Shown: one piece after another, positions 24,140 through 30,190 of the stretch | How positions within the stretch are numbered: position 1 is the stretch's first letter | How the letters are laid out: each line of letters begins with the position of its first letter | Assembly (NCBI GenBank): GCA_934149245.1 | Contig: CAKPER010000013.1 | Location: forward strand, 1-34,930 | Reading direction: 5' to 3' | From: an uncultured Bacilli bacterium | GTDB lineage: Bacteria > Bacillota_I > Bacilli_A > RF39 > UBA660 | DNA: 34,930 nucleotides | The notes under the pieces: generated by a model | Databases searched by the model: none | Seen by the model: only the letters and a program-made list of their open reading frames with translations | What the model was told of the DNA's origin: nothing | Position numbers and translations under genes: made by a program

Positions 24140-25060
24140 TTAAATTTTCCAAAGCTTTTTCGGGATCAGCAGCATAGCATACATATGCCTCGGTTTTTTT
24201 GTTCTTCTTATCTTATCTAGTGCTATTTCTTCTAGTTGTTTTATTCTTTGTCTAGATAAATTCATTATTTTTCCTACTTCATCTAAAGACATAGGTTCTC
24301 CAGCATTTATTCCAATACCATTACGCATCTTTAAAATCTTTATTTCTCTTTCATTTAATCTACAATTATTTAAAAGTTCATTAACACTCTCATTTAATTC
24401 TCTATTTATAAATTCTTCTTCGGGGGTTTTAGCATTTGAAGCTATAAACTCTGATAATTCAGAATCTTTTTCTTCTCCAACAGATGTATTTATACTAACA
24501 ATAGGATTAGCAGACATCTCATATTCTGCAACTATTTCTATAGGAAGTTCTAATTCAGAAGCAATCTCTATATAAGAAAGTGTTCTTCCTAATTTATTTT
24601 CTAAATTACTCTTCTCATAAAAATATTTTTTTGCATCTCTTACTACACCTAAAGGCTCATAAATAAATTTTACTTTGGTGTTTAAAGCATTCATCATAGC
24701 TTGATCTATCCACCAAATAGCATATGTTGAAAATCTAAATCCTTTAGTGGGATCAAACCTCTCTGCAGCCTTTATAATCCCCATATTTCCTTCTTGAATA
24801 AGATCTTCTTTAGACATACCTCTACCTAAAAATTTTTTAGTCTCAAAAACAACTAATCTTAAATTTTTCTCAACAAGTATTTTTAATGCTTCCATATCTC
24901 CAGCTTTAATCCTACAACCTAACTGTTGTTCTTCTTCTTTGGTTAATAATTCATTAGGTACTTGTTCCATATAAATAGAAAAATTATTTAAATCTTTTTC
25001 ACTTTTCTCTTTAAATTCGTCTAAATTCTCTAATAATCCCTCATTGTTAATATCTTTCAT
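24140..25060 (-). CDS. Tandem RpoD-like sigma factor 2, shortened by a frameshift at an A7 run
   Basis: A 306-residue sigma-70 factor, the most distant of the six. Region 2.4 (FRFSTYAIWWIDQAMMNAL) keeps both Trp but has Met at the T440 position. Region 4.2 is MNLSRQRIKQLEEIALDKI. As read, it ends after 17 odd residues (LLIPKKLWKI). At the run of seven A (24194-24200 on the plus strand as T), reading ACA AAA AAA CCG, a -1 shift opens a frame to a stop at 24042, giving 339 residues and the same SYRKSRKK tail as factor 1. That end lies 10 bp before gene 3, like the other short spacers. Options: a programmed shift or slippage, a recent mutation, or a sequencing error. Confidence 0.85.
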   Translation of the reverse strand: MKDINNEGLLENLDEFKEKSEKDLNNFSIYMEQVPNELLTKEEEQQLGCRIKAGDMEALKILVEKNLRLVVFETKKFLGRGMSKEDLIQEGNMGIIKAAERFDPTKGFRFSTYAIWWIDQAMMNALNTKVKFIYEPLGVVRDAKKYFYEKSNLENKLGRTLSYIEIASELELPIEIVAEYEMSANPIVSINTSVGEEKDSELSEFIASNAKTPEEEFINRELNESVNELLNNCRLNEREIKILKMRNGIGINAGEPMSLDEVGKIMNLSRQRIKQLEEIALDKIRRTKKPRHMYAMLLIPKKLWKI

Positions 25061-25098
25061 AATCTTTAATCCCCCTTACTAATTACATTATAATAAAA

Positions 25099-26037
25099 TT
25101 ATTTCTTTCTAGATTTTCTATAACTCTTCGAACTAGTACTTCTTTCTTCAGTCTCTATATCAGTCATAGGTAAATATGCTCCTATTAAATTTTTAGTTTT
25201 ATAATTTCTTAATTTTTTTAATGCATTCTGTTCTATTTGTCTTATTCTTTCTCTGGTAACTCCCATCTTTTGACCTATTTCTTCTAAGGTATAAATTCTT
25301 TCTTCAAAGCCAAAACGTAATCTTATTATTTCTACCTCCCTAGGTGTTAACATATTACTATTTAATATTTTATCAACTTTTTCTTTTAAATCAATATCAA
25401 GTATCTCTTCTTCTGGTGTTTTTGAATTATCAGAAATTAATTCTATTATCTCTGTATCTTTATCTTCGCCAGATGAGAAATTTAAACTTAATGTATCATC
25501 AAAATTCATTTCATATTGTTTTAATTTTTCTAAAGAAATATTTAATTCTTTTGCTAATTCTTCTTCAGTTGGATATCTTTTATATTTAACAGTTAATTTA
25601 TCTTTTACCTTTTTATATTTTTTTAACTCTTCATAAAAATAAACTGGTACTCTTATATTTTTAGCTTCATTTCCTAATCCTCTTCTAATATAATGTTGTA
25701 TCCAATAAGTTGCATATGTGGAAAATCTATATCCTCTTCTAACATCATACCTTTCTGCTGCTTCAATAAGTCCCATATTACCATGTTGGATAAGATCAAC
25801 AAAATCCAAACCAAAATCTTTATAATGTTTAGCAACACTAATTACTAATCTCAAATTTCTTTTAACTATTGTATTTATTGCTTCTTTATCACCTTTTAAA
25901 ATTCTATAACCAAGTTTATCTTCCTCTTCTTTAGTTAACAAGCCACCTTCTATTTCACTAAAATACTTTAATTCTTTTAAATAAAGTTCTATAATTTCAG
26001 AATTTTCAACAAAATCATCATTATTTTTTAAGTTCAT
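25099..26037 (-). CDS. Tandem RpoD-like sigma factor 1 (first of array, most canonical)
   Basis: A 312-residue sigma-70 factor next to the promoter. Region 1.2 starts near residue 14 (EIIELYLKELKYF), so region 1.1 is absent. Region 2 (DLIQHGNMGLIEAAERYD, YRFSTYATYWIQHYIRR) has Tyr-Trp at W433-W434 but His at the Q437 position. Region 4.2 (MGVTRERIRQIEQNALKKL) is identical to housekeeping RpoD in the recognition helix, so a standard -35 is expected. The C-terminal tail is Ser/Thr-rich, then SYRKSRKK. It lacks the region 1.1 and length of a true rpoD and is not next to dnaG, so it is probably a group-2-like paralogue. Confidence 0.9.
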   Translation of the reverse strand: MNLKNNDDFVENSEIIELYLKELKYFSEIEGGLLTKEEEDKLGYRILKGDKEAINTIVKRNLRLVISVAKHYKDFGLDFVDLIQHGNMGLIEAAERYDVRRGYRFSTYATYWIQHYIRRGLGNEAKNIRVPVYFYEELKKYKKVKDKLTVKYKRYPTEEELAKELNISLEKLKQYEMNFDDTLSLNFSSGEDKDTEIIELISDNSKTPEEEILDIDLKEKVDKILNSNMLTPREVEIIRLRFGFEERIYTLEEIGQKMGVTRERIRQIEQNALKKLRNYKTKNLIGAYLPMTDIETEERSTSSKSYRKSRKK

Positions 26038-26100
26038 ACCTTATCTTCTCCTTCTTATTATTTTTCCTAAATAACTAGTCAAAATTAATTAGTGAGTAAT

Positions 26101-26109
26101 ATTATAACA
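26101..26109 (-). promoter_or_regulatory. Extended -10 promoter of the sigma array
   Basis: The minus strand reads TGTTATAAT, a perfect -10 with TG extension. The -35 region is T-rich and unlike TTGACA. The leader is about 57 bases. It is the only good promoter seen for the six genes; a weak TATAAT also occurs in the 38-bp gap between genes 1 and 2. Confidence 0.65.
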
Positions 26110-26147
26110 GTTTTTCAAAAAAAATAAATAGTTTTTTATTAATTAAT

Positions 26148-26187
26148 AAAAAAATTTAGCTACTCATATACTTAATTAGCTAAATTT
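26148..26187 (-). terminator. Terminator after the thioredoxin-like gene
   Basis: On the minus strand an 11-bp perfect stem (AAATTTAGCTA/TAGCTAAATTT, loop of 14) is followed by TTTT. It overlaps the last codons of the gene ending at 26172 and separates the surface-protein operon from the sigma array. Confidence 0.8.
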
Positions 26188-26849
26188 TTATTATTAATTA
26201 TATCATCTAGGCCAGACATATATATTTCTTTTAATCCTTCTTCCTGAGATTTTACCAACTTAGAATAAGGATTTTTATGAGTAGGTATTGTCTTTATATT
26301 ACTACTTACTATCTCACCATTTGATACAAATAAAACTGTTGGTAATATCAGAATATTGCTCTCTAAAGTATATCCCTTATAGATATTATCTAATTTTTCA
26401 TATAATTGTTTAACTTTATCATTATCTTCACAATTTTTAATTATACCAGTCTTCTGATCTAGATTCTTTATATCACATATATTATCTATATCATAATAAT
26501 ACACTTTATCTATATTACTATCATTAGATGCTTCAATAAGTATATTTATGGCACTTCTAGAATAAGCTGATTTACTACTACCTATATATATAACACCACT
26601 TTTATTACTTAATATATCTAATACTTTATCTATACTTACATACTTAATAACATTATCAGATTCTACATCAACACTAACATATTTCTTTCCATCTTCACTA
26701 GTCTTACCATTTAAATTCTCATAATTATTTTTTAATTTTCTGCCATCTACATTATTATTCTTCTTATTTGGTAATAATAATCCAAATAAGAATATTATTC
26801 CTACTATTAAAACTATCCCTATAGTAATTAACTTTTTCTTTTTATTCAT
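26172..26849 (-). CDS. Membrane-anchored thioredoxin-fold protein with Ser in place of the CxxC cysteines
   Basis: A 226-residue protein with an N-terminal membrane anchor (about 7-27), a polar linker and a thioredoxin-like domain from about 65. The strand-turn-helix GVIYIGSSKSAYSRSA has Ser94 and Ser97 where thioredoxins have Cys-x-x-Cys. LILPTVLF supplies the usual cis-Pro loop. Two cysteines (ICD and NCE) lie elsewhere. A dithiol-disulfide exchange activity is therefore unlikely; a structural or binding role is more plausible. Start: the ATG at 26849 has AAGGTG 7 bases upstream. It follows the lectin-repeat surface protein by 21 bp in one operon. Confidence 0.75.
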   Translation of the reverse strand: MNKKKKLITIGIVLIVGIIFLFGLLLPNKKNNNVDGRKLKNNYENLNGKTSEDGKKYVSVDVESDNVIKYVSIDKVLDILSNKSGVIYIGSSKSAYSRSAINILIEASNDSNIDKVYYYDIDNICDIKNLDQKTGIIKNCEDNDKVKQLYEKLDNIYKGYTLESNILILPTVLFVSNGEIVSSNIKTIPTHKNPYSKLVKSQEEGLKEIYMSGLDDIINNKNLAN

Positions 26850-26870
26850 AAACAAGCACCTTCCATCATA

Positions 26871-28511
26871 TTAAGGAAAAGATATTAACTTCCATTTTTG
26901 AGCATTAGAATCATTACCATTATATATTTGAATATTGGTCTTATTAGCAAAAGATGCATCATATATATCTAAAAACATATTATTTTTACCATAAAATCCA
27001 AATCCACCATCTGAATATTCTTTTAAGTGGAAACGTTGTGCCTCCGTTGAAGCAGGATTACTACATGTCCAAATTTGAACATTAGTACCATTTACAAAAT
27101 TACCATTATCTACATCCAAACACCTAGTTACATTTCCAACACCACTATAAATATTATAATAGCCTGTAGTATCATATTTAAATTTCCATTTTTGGGCTAC
27201 TACACCACTAGTATTTTGAGAATACAATTGAACATTTTGTCCATCTACATCTCTACCGCTAGTAACATCAAGAACAAATGTTGGATTATCATAATTAGCT
27301 ATATAATAATAATTTTCATCTATACACCAAATAGCATATAAAGTAATACTCTTATTCAATGTATAAACTGATCCTGGATTATATGTACCTACAGTTGCAT
27401 TTTTATCTGTACTCCAACCTAAAAACTTAAATTGTGATCTAGTAGGAACAGTAGAAGATAATGTTAAATCTTTACCATAAGCTTTTTCTTGACTACTAGG
27501 AGCTCCTGAGCCTCCATTAGCATAATAACTAATCGTATATTTTATAGGTGTCTCAGATAATTGATAAGGATCTTCCTTTGTACCACTACCAGTATATCCA
27601 ATATTTGCTTTTAAAGTAAGTATTGGGCGAAGAGAATAGCTATAGTGGTGAGAGTGAAATCCAGAGCTATCATAATTATACAGAGCGGGAATGTAAACCG
27701 AACTTCCGCTGGCTGAAGCCAACACGTTCCAGCGATAGTCAGTCGCGGAATAATAGTGATAATTGCGTGATACCATCCAGTAAGAATTCGCTGTACCATC
27801 TAGTTTACTAGCTACTGCTGTACCTAACACATTTTTTACTAGATAATAATCTTTTGTATATAATTCATCTCCACCGCCTTGACTCTCAACTGGATTACAA
27901 CTTTCTCCAGTTGAACAAGTCCATGGTGCAGTTGTTGTAAATTTAGAAGTATCTGTTATATATTCTGTCTGACCATTATAACCAAAATACCTTGAACCCT
28001 TAGTATATTTACTATTTTCATACTTACTAGCTAATTCATTTAAATATCCAACAAAATTAAGATACCCAGTTTGTCCTTGAAAATATATTGCTGTTGATGA
28101 TACATGTTCACTCACTATATCTACTGTCCCATCACCATTAATTGATATTACTCTCCATAAATCTAGTTCCTGAGGATTAATAGTTTGAGTCTCTGTATAC
28201 CCAGTTTTTGATGTACTAGTAGTATAAGATGATAAAGTAGGTTTCATTAAGACATAATCTCCAAGGGCAAGATTTTGTTGACATATATAACCATCAGGAC
28301 AAACAGTAATCTTTTTATTTTTATATATAGTAGCTAACTCATCTATTGCTCCTTGAACATTATTACTAGATAATGTACTATTTTTATTTACATAATATAT
28401 ATTATTAGATGTATATTGTGTTACTGCATATACACCAGTTGCTGATAATAATACACCTATTATCAATCCTATTATAAATATATAATTATCTTTTTTCATA
28501 ATATACATCAT
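26871..28511 (-). CDS. Surface protein: variable lectin-like domain + InlB repeat + ricin-type lectin
   Basis: A 546-residue membrane-anchored surface protein (anchor about 11-31). After a short NVQGAIDEL segment comes a domain at about 80-315 shared with the 28583 and 30184 proteins, with an invariant core (QTEYITDTSKF, CSTGESCNP, ESQGGGD, LRPILTLK) and a variable island at 250-293. Then an InlB/Listeria-Bacteroides repeat (about 326-395, ending SITLYAIW) and a ricin-type beta-trefoil (about 401-546) with three Q-x-W/F motifs (AQKWKF, AQRFHL, AQKWKL). A sugar-binding adhesin is likely. An alternative start is the ATG at 28502; no strong ribosome binding site decides. Confidence 0.83.
   Translation of the reverse strand: MMYIMKKDNYIFIIGLIIGVLLSATGVYAVTQYTSNNIYYVNKNSTLSSNNVQGAIDELATIYKNKKITVCPDGYICQQNLALGDYVLMKPTLSSYTTSTSKTGYTETQTINPQELDLWRVISINGDGTVDIVSEHVSSTAIYFQGQTGYLNFVGYLNELASKYENSKYTKGSRYFGYNGQTEYITDTSKFTTTAPWTCSTGESCNPVESQGGGDELYTKDYYLVKNVLGTAVASKLDGTANSYWMVSRNYHYYSATDYRWNVLASASGSSVYIPALYNYDSSGFHSHHYSYSLRPILTLKANIGYTGSGTKEDPYQLSETPIKYTISYYANGGSGAPSSQEKAYGKDLTLSSTVPTRSQFKFLGWSTDKNATVGTYNPGSVYTLNKSITLYAIWCIDENYYYIANYDNPTFVLDVTSGRDVDGQNVQLYSQNTSGVVAQKWKFKYDTTGYYNIYSGVGNVTRCLDVDNGNFVNGTNVQIWTCSNPASTEAQRFHLKEYSDGGFGFYGKNNMFLDIYDASFANKTNIQIYNGNDSNAQKWKLISFP
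27633..27764 (-). other. Hypervariable island in the 26871 protein
   Basis: A 44-codon stretch between the conserved TCA CGC and CTT CGC CCA codons. By hand count it is about 43% GC against AT-rich surroundings, and codons ending in C are frequent. The flanks are strongly conserved among the three proteins, but this segment is not. Confidence 0.6.
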
Positions 28512-28525
28512 CTTCTTTCTATTTT

Positions 28526-28590
28526 TTTACCGTATCCTCAAGACCACCTAAGGCGTTCTCTCAGAGATATTTCCCCCTCACATCAACTTG
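28526..28590 (-). repeat. Conserved 3' flank with hairpin, copy after the 28583 gene
   Basis: It resembles 30126-30190. Shared parts in minus-strand sense: TTGATGTG at the stop codon, then a hairpin arm GCC-TTA-GGTGGTCT (28541-28559), then TTGAGGAT. The stem pairs with one A-G mismatch and one G-U pair. No T-run follows directly, so it is not an ordinary terminator. Confidence 0.65.
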
Positions 28591-29551
28591 TAGATATTTC
28601 CATAGGATAAGTCTCTGTACCAAGACCTGAATACTTGAGCCCAGATTTTAGAGTCAATATTGGGCGAAGATATTTTGCACGACTGTAACTTAGAAAATAT
28701 GTATGAGAATATCGATAAAAACTTGGTAATGACCCAGAAGCATCTAGAATATTCTTACTTCTACCAAGCCAATAATATTCACTAGAACTGTTGTAAACAT
28801 AATAGCGTGATGCTATCCAATAATCAGCCGTTTTCCCATTATTTACTTTACTAGCATCTAGTCCTAATATTCTGTTAACTAAATTATAATCTTTAGTATA
28901 TTTTGTATCGCCCCCGCCTTGCTTTTCAACTGGATTACAACTTTTTCCAGTAGAACATTTCCAAGGTGCTGGATTAGTAAATTTAGATATATCTGTTATA
29001 TACTCTGTCTGACCATTATAGCCAAAATATCTTGAACCTGTTGTATATGTACTATTTGCGTATTGACTAGCCAAAACATTTAAATATCCAACAAAATTTT
29101 GATATCCTTTTTTACCATTAAAGTATATTGACGTAGATGATATATGTTCACTTATTATATCTACTGTACCATCACTATTTTTCGATATTACTCGCCATAA
29201 GTTTAACTCTTGAGGATTAATGGTTTGACTACTTGTATATCCAGTTTTTGATGTACTAGTAGTATAAGAAGACTTAGTAGGAGTCATCTTTACATAGTCC
29301 CCTAATGCTAAAGTATTTTTCTTTTTAAAACAAGTATGATCATCAGGGCATCTACGTCCAAGAGCATATATTTCATCTAAAGCATCTTGAGCTGTAGTTG
29401 AAGATAACTTACTATCTGTATTACTATAGGTAATATCACTACCATTACCTATAGTAGTAACAGCATATACACCAGTTGCTGATAACAATATACCTATTAT
29501 AATTCCAGAAATAAGTTTAATATATTTTCTTCTCTTATTATCTTTCTCCAT
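28583..29551 (-). CDS. Membrane-anchored surface protein with the variable lectin-like domain
   Basis: A 322-residue protein. An N-terminal anchor (about 10-30, GIIIGILLSATGVYAVT nearly the same as in the 26871 protein), the AQDALDEIYAL segment, then only the shared domain (about 80-322) ending LRPILTLKSGLKYSG. It is the minimal form of the family, without InlB or ricin modules. A variable island of 45 codons lies near the end. Paired cysteines (CPDDHTC, CSTGKSC) match those of its relatives. GGGGTGAT precedes the ATG. It lies in one operon with a thioredoxin-like gene upstream and the lectin-repeat gene downstream. Confidence 0.8.
   Translation of the reverse strand: MEKDNKRRKYIKLISGIIIGILLSATGVYAVTTIGNGSDITYSNTDSKLSSTTAQDALDEIYALGRRCPDDHTCFKKKNTLALGDYVKMTPTKSSYTTSTSKTGYTSSQTINPQELNLWRVISKNSDGTVDIISEHISSTSIYFNGKKGYQNFVGYLNVLASQYANSTYTTGSRYFGYNGQTEYITDISKFTNPAPWKCSTGKSCNPVEKQGGGDTKYTKDYNLVNRILGLDASKVNNGKTADYWIASRYYVYNSSSEYYWLGRSKNILDASGSLPSFYRYSHTYFLSYSRAKYLRPILTLKSGLKYSGLGTETYPMEISTS
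28670..28804 (-). other. Hypervariable island in the 28583 protein
   Basis: A 45-codon stretch between the same conserved CGC and CTT CGC CCA codons as in the other two genes. It is rich in Tyr and Ser codons ending in T. GC by hand count is about 30%, so it is not raised here, unlike the islands at 27633 and 30271. Confidence 0.55.
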
Positions 29552-29569
29552 ATATTAATATCACCCCTA

Positions 29570-30076
29570 CTATTTAACTGTATATAGATCATAACTATAT
29601 ATAAATTTATCTACTACTTCTTTACTATCTATATTAATAATATTAGCAAACATCTTACCCTGATATATATATATAATAGCAGGAGTTCCAAACACATCTT
29701 TATCTATATTTAATAATTTTAATAATTTATTATATTCTTCTTTATTTATCTTATAGTCATCATATATATAATAATTTATTTTCTTACTATCTAAATATCT
29801 CTTAGTACTTTCATTATATTTATTAGTACTCTTACTACTATAGTAATAAATGATAGCTCTATCTTTATTTTTTATCATAGTCTCTATATCATTTATAGTT
29901 ACTTGCTCTATTTTCTTCTTTGTAAAAGTAGATATTAGAGCTAGTAACACTATAAATGATACTCCTACTATTAAGATAAATTTTAATCTATAATCTTTAT
30001 CATTTATTACTTTATCTTTTATTTTATATATCTTATTCTTTATATTATTTAATATAGATTTAATCTTTATCTTCAT
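29570..30076 (-). CDS. Membrane-anchored thioredoxin-fold protein without cysteines
   Basis: A 168-residue protein. A basic N-terminus (1-30), one membrane segment (about 31-51), then a compact alpha/beta domain. AIIYYYSSKSTNKYNEST stands where thioredoxins have the active site, and FGTPAIIYIYQGK supplies the cis-Pro loop and following strand. There is not one cysteine, so redox catalysis is excluded. It is similar in layout to the 26172 protein and lies in the same operon between two members of the surface-protein family. The ATG has AGGA upstream. Possibly a chaperone or anchor partner of these surface proteins; inference from context. Confidence 0.72.
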   Translation of the reverse strand: MKIKIKSILNNIKNKIYKIKDKVINDKDYRLKFILIVGVSFIVLLALISTFTKKKIEQVTINDIETMIKNKDRAIIYYYSSKSTNKYNESTKRYLDSKKINYYIYDDYKINKEEYNKLLKLLNIDKDVFGTPAIIYIYQGKMFANIINIDSKEVVDKFIYSYDLYTVK

Positions 30077-30125
30077 AAGAATTTCCTACCTTTCTTTATA
30101 TATAGTTATATTTCTTTAATATAGT

Positions 30126-30190
30126 TTTCCACTGCATCCTCAAGACCACCTTAGGCGGTCTCGGGGGAATAATCCACTACACATCAATTT
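30126..30190 (-). repeat. Conserved 3' flank with hairpin, copy after the 30184 gene
   Basis: In minus-strand sense AGACCGCC-TAA-GGTGGTCT (30143-30161) forms an 8-bp stem with one G-U pair and a 3-base loop. The pairing is complete only in the minus-strand RNA. The hairpin and its TTGAGGAT flank match the element at 28526-28590. Confidence 0.7.

Noticed and set aside
25065..25098. TATAAT between sigma genes 1 and 2 considered as an internal promoter
   Set aside because: No TG extension and no -35 match at 16-18 bp; chance TATAAT strings are common in such AT-rich DNA.
25099..26037. Sigma factor 1 considered as the housekeeping rpoD
   Set aside because: It lacks region 1.1 and the usual length, has His at the Q437 position, and is not beside dnaG; a group-2-like paralogue fits better.
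27075..27341. Plus-strand open frame opposite the ricin-type domain
   Set aside because: Ile/Thr-rich antisense frame with no ribosome binding site; the minus-strand domain motifs are clear.
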